A DNA stretch of 64,000 nucleotides from NCBI RefSeq assembly GCF_947495145.1, contig NZ_CANLXP010000009.1:1-64000 (forward strand), in the 5' to 3' direction. The position numbers and the translations under genes are program-made. Under the pieces are notes generated by a model. That model was not told the origin of the DNA and searched no databases. It worked only from the letters and a program-made list of their open reading frames with translations. This DNA comes from an uncultured Arthrobacter sp. (GTDB lineage: Bacteria > Actinomycetota > Actinomycetes > Actinomycetales > Micrococcaceae). This document shows positions 40,103-48,321 of the stretch, piece by piece. The first letter of the stretch is position 1; the number at the start of each line of letters is the position of its first letter.

Positions 40103-41554
40103 ATGACTGACAACGATTCGGCCTGGGGGCCGGGCGAGAACCCGGAAGATTTCCCAACCCGCGCAAGCCGACGCCGCTCCGGACGTGAGCCGGGAACTGG
40201 GCCCATTTCCGAGGTTCCGCGTTTTGCGGACCGTTTCTCGCCGTCTGCCGGACAGAGCTCCCAGCCCGGCTCCGCAGCGGAGGCGGAAGACGCCAACGAG
40301 GACGCCGTGCGTCGTCCTGTACTCGACATCCGCTTCGACGAGTCAGCCCACGGTGTCCGCACCATGTCCGTTCCAGTCGTGATACCCCAGCAGGAATCGG
40401 CTGTCACCGGCACCGTTCCGTCGGTGACCCCGGTTGAGCCTCCATCGTCGGCGTCCCCAGCCGGCAACCTGCCTTCCGTTCCCGTAACAGCACCGTCCAA
40501 CGCATCGGAGGACCGGATGCATCCAGAACCTGTCACCAGCACGACGACGCCAGTCACCACCCTGCCTGCCGATCCGGCAGTGCCGCATCCGCCGGCTGAT
40601 CCGCCGCGGCAATCGCGACGGCAGGAGGCCTCCGAAGGACGGCGTCGCTCCTTTCTTGCCCCCGACAACGGCACCGTTCCCGCGGAGACAGGGTTCCGCG
40701 GACTGCTGTCACGGATTGGTATCCGCATTGCGCCGTCGCAGAGGGAGCTGACCACCCGCGCACATACCCGCGCGGTCAGCCAGCACTGGCCCGGCCCGCG
40801 AACCATCTCGGTTGTGAACGGCAAGGGCGGCGCAAACAAAACACCGACCACGGTCATGCTCGCAGCGGTTTTCGCCCGGAACGGAGGGGGACCGGTGCTC
40901 GCGTGGGACAACAATGAAACCCGCGGCACCCTGGGGTGGCGCACTGAGCAGGGCCCGCACAACTCCTCGGTGATGGACCTCCTGCCGGAGACCAGCCAGC
41001 TGCTGGCACCCTCGGCGCAATCCGCCTTGCTGGCGCGCTACGTCCACCACCAGACGGAAGACAAGTACGACGTCCTGCGTTCCAAGCCGGACGTCCTGGC
41101 GTCGGAACAGAAAATTACCGCGGACGATTTTGATGCGCTGCACGAGGTGGCCTCCAAATACTTCCGGCTGAACATCGTGGACTCCGGAAACGATGAAACC
41201 GCAGAGCGCTGGCTTCGCATGATCAGCCACACCGACCAGCTGGTCATCGCAACCACCACACTTGAGGAGCATGCAGAGGCGGGGGCGCTCCTCCTTGAAG
41301 CACTCCGCGCACGGGGCGGTCAGTACGCGGAATTGTCGCAGAACGCCGTGGTCATTGTCAGCCAGTCGGACAAGAACGGTACCGCTGCGCAGGCCCAGCA
41401 CATTGCCGACGGTTTTGCGCAGCTTGCCCGTAGCGCCGTCACCATTCCCTACGATGTGGCGCTGCTGAAGGGCCGCATCCGCTGGGGCGCGCTCAAGCCG
41501 GCAACACAGGCAGCATGGCTTGCCGCGGCGGCCGCGGTGGCGGACGGACTGTAA
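40103..41554 (+). CDS. MinD/ParA-like ATPase with long acidic-proline leader
   Basis: A 483-residue protein. Residues 1-205 are disordered, acidic and Pro/Ser-rich. A SIMIBI-type ATPase domain follows from about residue 230. The P-loop reads VVNGKGGANKTPTT, a deviant Walker A in which Asn replaces the usual Gly of KGGxGKT. Walker B-like LNIVDSGNDETAERWLRM is present. This type occurs in actinobacteria, and related ATPases sometimes associate with type IV pilus or type VII systems. No ParB-like partner or parS site is seen here, so chromosome or plasmid segregation is not supported. The start at 40103 has AGGACAGGAA upstream. Confidence 0.78.
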   Translation: MTDNDSAWGPGENPEDFPTRASRRRSGREPGTGPISEVPRFADRFSPSAGQSSQPGSAAEAEDANEDAVRRPVLDIRFDESAHGVRTMSVPVVIPQQESAVTGTVPSVTPVEPPSSASPAGNLPSVPVTAPSNASEDRMHPEPVTSTTTPVTTLPADPAVPHPPADPPRQSRRQEASEGRRRSFLAPDNGTVPAETGFRGLLSRIGIRIAPSQRELTTRAHTRAVSQHWPGPRTISVVNGKGGANKTPTTVMLAAVFARNGGGPVLAWDNNETRGTLGWRTEQGPHNSSVMDLLPETSQLLAPSAQSALLARYVHHQTEDKYDVLRSKPDVLASEQKITADDFDALHEVASKYFRLNIVDSGNDETAERWLRMISHTDQLVIATTTLEEHAEAGALLLEALRARGGQYAELSQNAVVIVSQSDKNGTAAQAQHIADGFAQLARSAVTIPYDVALLKGRIRWGALKPATQAAWLAAAAAVADGL

Positions 41555-41562
41555 TAGTCAGG

Positions 41563-41591
41563 TTGCTTATCATTCCGATCATTCCTAGGCT
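41563..41591 (+). promoter_or_regulatory. Sigma-70-type promoter of the PfpI gene
   Basis: TTGCTT (41563-41568), a 17-bp spacer, then TAGGCT (41586-41591). The start codon of the PfpI gene lies 31 nt further on, after GGAGG. Confidence 0.5.
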
Positions 41592-41621
41592 GGAGAGGTA
41601 AGCCAACGGAATGGAGGAAGC

Positions 41622-42188
41622 ATGACTATGCACGATATTTCCGGAAAGAAAGTGGCCTTCCTGCTCACGGACGGCGTCGAACAGGTTGAGCTCACCAGCC
41701 CCTGGGAAGCGGTCAAGGGCGCCGGCGGAGTACCGACGCTTGTAGCCCCTTCCGAGGGCTCGGTGCAGGGCTTCAATGGCACAGACAAGGGTGATACGTT
41801 CCCGGTCGATCTCACGGTGAGCCAGGCAAAGGCCGAGGACTTCGACGCGCTGGTACTGCCCGGCGGCGTAGTGAACGCTGACCATCTTCGCGTGGACAAG
41901 GACGCACAGGCTTTCACCCGTAGCTTCTTTGAGCAGCACAAGCCCGTTGCAGCTATCTGCCACGCACCGTGGTTGCTCATTGAGGCAAGTGTGGTCAGTG
42001 GCCGCTCTATGACGTCCTACCACACGCTCGAAACCGACCTCCGTAACGCCGGTGCCCAGTGGACCGACGACGAGGTTGTGGTGGACAAGGGCTTCGTCAC
42101 CAGCCGCAACCCCGATGACCTTCCGGCGTTCAACGACAAAATGCTCGAAGAGATTGCCGAAGGTCAGCACGAGGGGCAGACAGCCTGA
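41622..42188 (+). CDS. DJ-1/PfpI family protein
   Basis: A 188-residue DJ-1/PfpI superfamily protein. The nucleophile elbow is AAICHAPWLLIE (Cys-His), with an upstream acidic residue in LTDGVEQVELTSPWEAV. Family members include stress-response glyoxalase/deglycase-like proteins (YhbO) and intracellular proteases. The ATG at 41622 has GGAGGAAG upstream; a second ATG lies 6 nt inside. It is monocistronic, with a good promoter. Confidence 0.9.
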   Translation: MTMHDISGKKVAFLLTDGVEQVELTSPWEAVKGAGGVPTLVAPSEGSVQGFNGTDKGDTFPVDLTVSQAKAEDFDALVLPGGVVNADHLRVDKDAQAFTRSFFEQHKPVAAICHAPWLLIEASVVSGRSMTSYHTLETDLRNAGAQWTDDEVVVDKGFVTSRNPDDLPAFNDKMLEEIAEGQHEGQTA

Positions 42189-42234
42189 CCTCCCCTTAGA
42201 CGGTTTGACCAGGACGGTCCGGTAGCGTGGCGAC

Positions 42235-43149
42235 ATGCTCACCGGACCTTTCCTTTGCCACGGCGTGTCCTGGAGCCGGTCCGGCCCGTCCCTGGCGATC
42301 GCTACCCCGCAGGGTGTTCCGACGTCGATGCAGTTGACTCAGTTGCCGACATTTCTCGGCTTTCGCGTCCTCAGCGACAGGGGTGAAAGGTTCTGCCTCG
42401 GCTACGCGAAGGTACTGGGACCCACCGACCGGCGGGCCTTTCCCTGCCCGGAACAGACGACGGCGGCACGCGGCTATCAGTGCGGGCCCTGTTTCGCGCG
42501 GGATGACTTCCGGTTCATGCACGACGTTCACCGTTCCGGTGTAGCACCCGACGGGCTCGCCGCCTACCTCGCGCAGGAGCACTGGCTCTATGTTGCAACC
42601 TTCGCCGACGGTTCCACCAAGGTCGGAACAGCCTCGCACCGCAGCAAGTGGAGCCGTTTGACCGAGCAGGGCGCCGTCGTCGCCCGCTATGTCGCTCACG
42701 CCGACGATGGTCGGGTGGTGCGGGTCCTTGAAGACGCCGTGACGCGCCATGCCGGGTTGCCGCAGGCGGTCCGATCAGCGGCGAAGACGGCGGCCCTCGC
42801 CCGTCCTCTGGCTGAGGTGGAACTGGACAACGTGAATGAGGAGGCAGCCGGCGTCGTGCGCGGGTTGCTGGCGGAGGGGATGGATATCGACGGCTTCACA
42901 GCTGTGGAGGAGCAGTGGCGCCCGCCAGAGAGCTGGAAGCGGATCCTGGCGGCGCGGGCACCGGTCTATCCGCCGAGCCTTGAGTCCGGGGACCATGGCG
43001 GGACCGTGCAGGCCCTGCTCGGTCAGACGGCGCTGCTGGACGTAGCAGAAGGGCAGTTCCTGCTGAACCTAGCGCTGCTGCGCGGCCGCCGCATTGAGCT
43101 TGGCGAGTTCCGTTCCCCGCCGATCGCCGTCCAGGACGAGCTGTTCTAG
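42235..43149 (+). CDS. DUF2797 domain protein
   Basis: A 304-residue protein of the DUF2797 family. The N-terminal region has two Cys motifs (PCPEQ and YQCGPC), suggesting a zinc site. The HWLYVATFADGSTKVGTA stretch resembles a GIY-YIG-like fold, though no nuclease activity is proven. A TAGCGT box ends 6 nt before the ATG and no ribosome site is present, so the mRNA is probably leaderless. Function unknown. Confidence 0.8.
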   Translation: MLTGPFLCHGVSWSRSGPSLAIATPQGVPTSMQLTQLPTFLGFRVLSDRGERFCLGYAKVLGPTDRRAFPCPEQTTAARGYQCGPCFARDDFRFMHDVHRSGVAPDGLAAYLAQEHWLYVATFADGSTKVGTASHRSKWSRLTEQGAVVARYVAHADDGRVVRVLEDAVTRHAGLPQAVRSAAKTAALARPLAEVELDNVNEEAAGVVRGLLAEGMDIDGFTAVEEQWRPPESWKRILAARAPVYPPSLESGDHGGTVQALLGQTALLDVAEGQFLLNLALLRGRRIELGEFRSPPIAVQDELF

Positions 43150-43169
43150 CGCTTCGGTAAGGTTGAGGG

Positions 43170-43403
43170 ATGCTCAACACACCCTGGGACACCGGATCGC
43201 CGCTGTACCGGAAGCTCGTGATCACCGCACTGATCCTCACCGGCGTCGGCATTCTGCTGGCCATCGCCGGAGCGATGCTCCAGACAGATCCGATGGTGTT
43301 CGCAGCGCTGCCCATCATCATCGCGGGGATGGCAGCGCACCTGGCAGGTCTCATTGTCCGCGGCCGTGATGCCCGCCGCCGTATCCGCCCGCCGCAGACC
43401 TGA
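43170..43403 (+). CDS. Small two-helix membrane protein
   Basis: A 77-residue protein with two hydrophobic helices (KLVITALILTGVGILLAIAG and FAALPIIIAGMAAHLAGLIV) and a basic C-terminal tail RGRDARRRIRP. No family is recognised. A TAAGGT box lies 6 nt before the ATG. It follows the DUF2797 gene on the same strand, 20 nt later, but probably has its own transcription start. Confidence 0.65.
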   Translation: MLNTPWDTGSPLYRKLVITALILTGVGILLAIAGAMLQTDPMVFAALPIIIAGMAAHLAGLIVRGRDARRRIRPPQT

Positions 43404-43495
43404 GGGACGTAACGCGGCAGTCCGTCGGCACACCAGGACAGCTAGGCTGGGACAAGCAATTCGAGCGCCGGAAAAGCCCGGAAACAAGGAGTTTC

Positions 43496-43945
43496 ATGAC
43501 GATCAATCCCGACCTTCAGGGGCGCAGCTATCCCGCCGCCGAGGTCTACACCGTTGGGCGCGAGAAGATTCGCGAGTTTGCACAGGCCGTCAAGGCGACG
43601 CATCCGTCGCACTTCGACCCTGAGGCGGCGAGGGCGCTCGGCCACCGCGACATCGTGGCCCCGCCGACGTTCGCCATCATCATCGCCCAGCGGGCCGACG
43701 CGCAACTGATCAACGACCCGGAGGCTGGGATTGACTTCACCCGTGTTGTCCACGCTGACCAGCGGTTCATCCACCACCGGCCGATCGTTGCCGGCGACGA
43801 GCTGGTCGCCGAACTTCACGTGGACCAGGTCCGCGCCATGGGCGGAGGAGCGATGATCACCACCCGCGCAGAAATCTCCACCGTGGAGGGCGAGAAGACG
43901 GCAACAACCATGTCATCCATCCTGGTGCGTGGGGAGGAGCAGTAA
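43496..43945 (+). CDS. MaoC-like dehydratase, HadA/HadC type
   Basis: A 149-residue FAS1-type (3R)-hydroxyacyl dehydratase subunit with a hot-dog fold. It resembles mycobacterial HadA: NPDLQGRSYPAAEVYTVGREK, then HPSHFD, then VVHADQRFIHHRPIVAGDEL. The catalytic Asp-His pair belongs to the HadB partner in the next gene. It is the first gene of an operon with the partner and murB. A TAGGCT box lies at 43443-43448. Confidence 0.87.
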   Translation: MTINPDLQGRSYPAAEVYTVGREKIREFAQAVKATHPSHFDPEAARALGHRDIVAPPTFAIIIAQRADAQLINDPEAGIDFTRVVHADQRFIHHRPIVAGDELVAELHVDQVRAMGGGAMITTRAEISTVEGEKTATTMSSILVRGEEQ

Positions 43946-43947
43946 GC

Positions 43948-44388
43948 ATGGCGATTACGTTGGCAGACCTTGAAACGGGCCAGGAGATTGGCCGCTCCTC
44001 GATTGATCTCACCCGGCTGGACCTCGTGAAGTACGCGGGCGCATCCGGCGACTTCAATCCCATCCACTGGAACGAAACCTTCGCACGCGGCGTGGACCTG
44101 CTGGGCGTCATCGCCCACGGAATGTTCACCATGGGTTCTGCCGTTCAGCTGGTCACTGACTGGATCGGCGACCCGGCCGCCGTGATCGACTACCAGACCC
44201 GCTTCACCCGACCGGTGGTGGTCGCGGACACCACCGCGCAGCCCGGCCAGGCCGGCGCGGTCATCGAAGTCGTCGGCGTCGTAGGCAAGGTGGATCCGGA
44301 CAATTCGACCGCACGCATCGATCTGACGGTCTCCGCCGACGGACAAAAGGTGCTCGTCAAGGCACAGGCAGTGGTGCGGATCTGGTGA
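43948..44388 (+). CDS. MaoC-like dehydratase, HadB type
   Basis: A 146-residue hot-dog (R)-hydratase with the hydratase-2 motif YAGASGDFNPIHWNETFA (catalytic Asp and His) and GVIAHGMFTMG. It should form a heterodimer with the upstream HadA-like protein and dehydrate a 3-hydroxyacyl thioester, probably in fatty acid synthesis. It lies 2 nt after hadA-like and overlaps murB by 4 nt, so all three genes are translationally linked. Confidence 0.89.
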   Translation: MAITLADLETGQEIGRSSIDLTRLDLVKYAGASGDFNPIHWNETFARGVDLLGVIAHGMFTMGSAVQLVTDWIGDPAAVIDYQTRFTRPVVVADTTAQPGQAGAVIEVVGVVGKVDPDNSTARIDLTVSADGQKVLVKAQAVVRIW

Positions 44389-45458
44389 CGTCCCTCGCCC
44401 AGTTCACCACGTCACGGGTTGGCGGGCCCGCCCGCAAGTTCGTGGAAGCGCGCACGGAAGCCGAAATCATCGAGGCTGTCCGCTCCGCCGATGACGCGGG
44501 GGAACAGCTCCTGCTGATCGGCGGGGGTTCGAACCTGTTGATCGCGGACAGCGGCTTGGCCGGCACGGTGGTCCGGATTGCCTCCACCGGCTTCACAGTG
44601 AACGACGACGACGCCACCTGTGGAGGGGTGATGGTCACCGCGCAAGCGGGTCAGCCCTGGGAGGAGCTCGTCGAATACACGGTGCGCCACGCCTACTCCG
44701 GGCTGGAGGCGCTGTCCGGTATTCCGGGCTCGACCGGCGCGGTACCCGTGCAGAACGTCGGTGCGTACGGCGCCGAAGTATCCCAAACCGTTGCCATGGT
44801 GCGCACCTACGACCGCGAAACCCGGTCGATCAAGTCACTGGCCAACTTCGACCTCAAGTTCGGGTACCGCGACTCCCTCCTCAAGCGCACCACCGATGCC
44901 GGATCTCCCCGTTATGTGGTGCTGACGGTCCAGTTCCAGCTGGGACTCGGGCGTATGGGCGCACCGGTGCGGTATGCAGAACTGGCACGGGAACTCGGCA
45001 TTGAGGTGGGCGGGCGAACCTACGCCAATGACGTGCGCCGCGCCGTGCTCAAGCTCCGGGCAGCCAAGGGTATGGTGTTGGACTCCGCTGACCGGGACAC
45101 CTACAGCACCGGATCCTTCTTCACCAATCCGATAGTGGAGGCCACGGCAGCGGAATCACTGCCGGAGGGTGCTCCGAGGTACCCGATGCCTGACGGCTCG
45201 GTGAAGTTGAGTGCTGCCTGGCTGATTGAGCAGGCAGGATTCGGCAAGGGCTTCGGGCTCGCCGACGACGCCGGTTACCGTGCAGCCGGCGGCAGGGCCT
45301 CCCTCTCCACCAAGCACACGCTTGCCGTCACCAACCGGGGAGAGGCTTCATCGGAGGATCTCCTGAGCATCGCGCGGCTGGTGGCGGACGGGGTGCAGGA
45401 GCGTTTCGGGATCCGGCTGCACCCGGAGCCGTTACTGATCGGCTGTTCTCTGAACTGA
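44385..45458 (+). CDS. murB: UDP-N-acetylenolpyruvoylglucosamine reductase
   Basis: A 357-residue FAD enzyme that reduces UDP-GlcNAc-enolpyruvate to UDP-MurNAc in cell wall synthesis. FAD-binding residues lie in LLIGGGSNLLIADSG and GIPGSTGAVPVQNVGAYGAE. The catalytic Ser is in TYSTGSFFTNPIV. The C-terminal AAWLIEQAGFGKGFG and SLSTKHTLAVTN are typical. The GTG start overlaps the upstream gene (GTGA). Confidence 0.95.
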   Translation: MTSLAQFTTSRVGGPARKFVEARTEAEIIEAVRSADDAGEQLLLIGGGSNLLIADSGLAGTVVRIASTGFTVNDDDATCGGVMVTAQAGQPWEELVEYTVRHAYSGLEALSGIPGSTGAVPVQNVGAYGAEVSQTVAMVRTYDRETRSIKSLANFDLKFGYRDSLLKRTTDAGSPRYVVLTVQFQLGLGRMGAPVRYAELARELGIEVGGRTYANDVRRAVLKLRAAKGMVLDSADRDTYSTGSFFTNPIVEATAAESLPEGAPRYPMPDGSVKLSAAWLIEQAGFGKGFGLADDAGYRAAGGRASLSTKHTLAVTNRGEASSEDLLSIARLVADGVQERFGIRLHPEPLLIGCSLN

Positions 45459-45463
45459 GCAGC

Positions 45464-45892
45464 TCATGTCGTTGCCCGTCGCCGTGCCTTCTCAGCGGCC
45501 GCGCGGGTCTGCATGACCGCGTGGCGGTGCCACCGGCTGTCCACCAGTTCGCGGCTGCACAGCCACTGCACCAGGCGCGAGACCAGACTGATCTGGGCGA
45601 GCCGGTCATGGAAATCGGCCAGCAGCCAGGTATTGCTGAGGAAGCGGGGAAGCGCGAACACGAGCTGCTCGGCGCCAAGAAGTCGTTCGAAGGCACCCTC
45701 CGACTCAAACTGCCGTTCAAGGGCGAGCAGCGTGGCCGTCTCTGTGCTGACGGTGCAGTCCCCTTCCTGCTCGAGGAAGAGCCGCAGGTGGGCCAGTACG
45801 CGCCCGTAGCGTTCAACTGTTGCGGGGTGGCGTCCTGCGGCGCTTGCAGAGAAGTACCGCGTCAGGACCTGATCTACCGGAATCTGATTCAT
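45464..45892 (-). CDS. Hypothetical protein resembling an integrase N-terminal domain
   Basis: A 142-residue protein. Residues about 8-45 (VLTRYFSASAAGRHPATVER, then YGRVLAHLRLFLEQEG) have the look of the SAM-like core-binding helices of tyrosine recombinases, but no catalytic part follows. No function is assigned. The ATG at 45892 is tentative; another is at 45922. Convergent with murB and followed upstream by asd. Confidence 0.5.
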   Translation of the reverse strand: MNQIPVDQVLTRYFSASAAGRHPATVERYGRVLAHLRLFLEQEGDCTVSTETATLLALERQFESEGAFERLLGAEQLVFALPRFLSNTWLLADFHDRLAQISLVSRLVQWLCSRELVDSRWHRHAVMQTRAAAEKARRRATT

Positions 45893-46003
45893 GCAGCACA
45901 GTCTGCACCGCACCTCTGACATTTTTCTAGAACGCGCATTCGAAGGATGCTGGACGCTGCAATACTTCCTCGCCAGAGAGCTCTCGAAGAGGTAGGAGCA
46001 GCC

Positions 46004-47155
46004 CTAGAGGTTGCCCGTGGCGATGAGGAGCATGCGGCGCAGCGGTTCGGCTGCACCCCACAGGAGCTGATCACCCACGGTGAAAGCACTGATGTACTCC
46101 GGGCCCATTTCCAGTTTGCGGATGCGTCCAACGGGGATGTGCAGCGATCCGCTGGCAGCCACGGGGGTGAGCCCGGCAACGGTGGCTTCCTTGGTGTTGG
46201 GCACCACGGTTGCCCACTCGTTGTCCTGGTCGATCAGAGATTCAATTTCGTTCACCGACAGGTCTTCGGTGAGCTTCAGAGTGAGGGCCTGCGAGTGCGA
46301 GCGCATGGCGCCGATCCGCACGCAGAGGCCGTCGAAGGGGATCCGGGCTCCGTCGATGTCCTTGCCGAGGATCTTGTTGGTCTCGGCGCCGGCTTTCCAC
46401 TCTTCCTTCGACTGCCCGTTGCCGAGGTCCGCGTCGATCCACGGGATGACTGAACCGGCGAGAGGCACTCCGAACTGGGACGCGTCCAGAAGGGGGTCTT
46501 TCTGCTGGGCCAGCACGACACGGTCGATGTCGAGGATGGCTGATGCTGTGTCCGCAAGATTCTCGGCTACGGCGCCGTGAATCGATCCGAACTGGTTCAA
46601 CAGCTCCCGCATGTGCCGGGCTCCGCCGCCGGAGGCCGCCTGGTACGTCATGGACGTGCCCCACTCCACCAGGCCGTTCTTGAACAGTCCGCCCAGGCCC
46701 ATCAGCATGCACGAGACCGTGCAGTTGCCGCCGATGAAGTCGCGTACACCCCGGCCCAGTCCCGCGTCGATGACATCGCGGTTGACCGGGTCAAGCACGA
46801 TGATGGACGCTTCCTCCATGCGCAGTGTGGAAGCGGCGTCGATCCACAGGCCGTCCCATCCGGCGTCGCGCAGCTTGGGGTACACCTCCGAGGTGTAGCT
46901 TCCACCCTGCGCGGTCACGATGATGGGCAGCTTTGCCAGGGTCTCGACGTCGTACGCATCCTGCAGCGGAGCAGCGCCCTCGGCAAACGACGGCGCTGCT
47001 CCACCGGCGTTGGACGTGGAGAAGAAGACCGGGTTGATGAAGCGGAAGTCGCCCTCGTCCTGCATGCGCTGCATCAGGACTGAGCCGACCATCCCACGCC
47101 AGCCGACCAGACCGACGGAGGGCACGGAAGAAGGCGAGTTTGCTGCGGAAGTCAT
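46004..47155 (-). CDS. asd: Aspartate-semialdehyde dehydrogenase, proteobacterial type
   Basis: A 383-residue NADP enzyme that makes aspartate semialdehyde for lysine, threonine, methionine and DAP. The N-terminal [14 protein letters not shown] motif, the active-site [15 protein letters not shown] (catalytic Cys) and [14 protein letters not shown] closely follow the Escherichia coli enzyme rather than the usual actinobacterial type. A TAGACT box ends 6 nt before the ATG, so the mRNA is probably leaderless. It stands alone, with no ask gene beside it in this window. Confidence 0.93.
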   Translation of the reverse strand: MTSAANSPSSVPSVGLVGWRGMVGSVLMQRMQDEGDFRFINPVFFSTSNAGGAAPSFAEGAAPLQDAYDVETLAKLPIIVTAQGGSYTSEVYPKLRDAGWDGLWIDAASTLRMEEASIIVLDPVNRDVIDAGLGRGVRDFIGGNCTVSCMLMGLGGLFKNGLVEWGTSMTYQAASGGGARHMRELLNQFGSIHGAVAENLADTASAILDIDRVVLAQQKDPLLDASQFGVPLAGSVIPWIDADLGNGQSKEEWKAGAETNKILGKDIDGARIPFDGLCVRIGAMRSHSQALTLKLTEDLSVNEIESLIDQDNEWATVVPNTKEATVAGLTPVAASGSLHIPVGRIRKLEMGPEYISAFTVGDQLLWGAAEPLRRMLLIATGNL

Positions 47156-47228
47156 GGATTAAGTCTAGGGGAACCGGTCAAACTGCCCGCAGCCGTTACA
47201 CGAATGACGTCAAACAACGACGCCGATC

Positions 47229-47678
47229 CTAGTACGCCGGCCGCGGTAGCCCACGCGCTTCACGGAGCTTGTGCGCGCGCCACTCCCGCAAGAGATTCCG
47301 CACCGCGTACACCTCGAACAGGATCAGGAGAGCCGGAATTACCAGGAACCCGATCATTTCTGAATTGCCTTCAACCAGGACATTCTGCAGCGGGAGGTAG
47401 AGAAAGATGCCGATGATGACCGCGATAGCGACCACGTAGACGAGATGACCCCAGCGCGTGTTGATACGCGGGCCCAATCCGGTGCGGCCCACCCCGTACT
47501 CCTCCCGTGTGTAGCTCACCAGCTCACCGTTGATCCCGCGCGTCAGCACACGATTCTCACCGGTCCGCGCTACCTGCTCCTCGTGTGCGGCCCTCGTCCG
47601 GGTATCTCGACGTTCCCGCTCGGCGTCGTAAACCAATGTTTCAGTCCTGTCGTAGTGCGCGTAGTCGGGCCAGCACAT
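47229..47678 (-). CDS. Two-helix membrane protein of the WXG cassette
   Basis: A 149-residue protein with a charged N-terminus (YDAERERRDTRTRAAHEEQV), two membrane helices (HLVYVVAIAVIIGIFLYLPL and EMIGFLVIPALLILFEVYAV) and a basic tail. It overlaps the end of the preceding gene by about 38 nt if the ATG at 47678 is used. No family is recognised. As the last gene of the three-gene cassette it may anchor the others at the membrane or act as immunity, which is inference. Confidence 0.6.
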   Translation of the reverse strand: MCWPDYAHYDRTETLVYDAERERRDTRTRAAHEEQVARTGENRVLTRGINGELVSYTREEYGVGRTGLGPRINTRWGHLVYVVAIAVIIGIFLYLPLQNVLVEGNSEMIGFLVIPALLILFEVYAVRNLLREWRAHKLREARGLPRPAY

Positions 47679-48294
47679 CGCTTTCGGACAGGCCCCGCTC
47701 GGATTCAACGGAATCTGCCCCCGGCAGTCGGTGTCCAACAGTCCAGGCGCCCTCTTCAACCTTGATCAGCAGGTCAGCGGCTTCGGGGGTTTCGCGGTTC
47801 TTCACGATTGCACCGCCGTCCGGATGTTCGGCACAGTGCGACTGCACGATGAAGAGATTCGCTTCGGCGCCGGTGATGTCCGGCCGCTTGGCCATCGCGA
47901 ACCAGGTGAGATGGCTGCGCGGTTGCATCAGGATCTCGTACTCCGCAGATTCGATGGAAATCACGCTGTCCGAGTAGCTGGGCGCAATCAGGCTGATCTC
48001 GATCCTGCGCTGGGCGGTGGTAAGCGCACGGGTCACGGCGGCCACGGGCCCGCCGACCGAGAGCACGCCGTCGTTGTCGGGGAAAGCCAGCCCGCGCGCC
48101 ACCAGTGAGGAGCCGCCCGCCGCAACAATGCGGGTCTCCCCGATTTCATCGCTCACCCGCAATGCCGCGGCACTCGCGGTTGCGGCTGCGCCCGGCGCAA
48201 GGTTCAGCAGTGCTGCCACCTCGGCGAACCCGAACCCAATGGCGTCGGGATACGGGCTGTCGGCCTGCTCAGGCTTCGACACGGTCTCGGTCAT
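47641..48294 (-). CDS. Hypothetical protein of the WXG cassette
   Basis: A 217-residue mixed alpha/beta soluble protein. It starts after GAGGAG at the right distance. The N-terminal IGFGFAEVAALLNLAPGAAA and RRIEISLIAP are followed by an Ig-like or WXG-associated fold with no named family. It resembles proteins that sit next to secreted WXG-type genes and could act as a chaperone similar to EspG, but this is not demonstrated. It lies 27 nt after the WXG gene on the same strand. Confidence 0.6.
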   Translation of the reverse strand: MTETVSKPEQADSPYPDAIGFGFAEVAALLNLAPGAAATASAAALRVSDEIGETRIVAAGGSSLVARGLAFPDNDGVLSVGGPVAAVTRALTTAQRRIEISLIAPSYSDSVISIESAEYEILMQPRSHLTWFAMAKRPDITGAEANLFIVQSHCAEHPDGGAIVKNRETPEAADLLIKVEEGAWTVGHRLPGADSVESERGLSESDVLARLRALRQD

Positions 48295-48321
48295 CGTGCT
48301 GCTCCTCGTGCAATTGAAGTC

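Noticed and set aside
40103-41554. Plasmid-type ParA partition gene
   Set aside because: There is no ParB, no parS-like repeats and no element boundaries; it sits in ordinary chromosome after tRNA genes.
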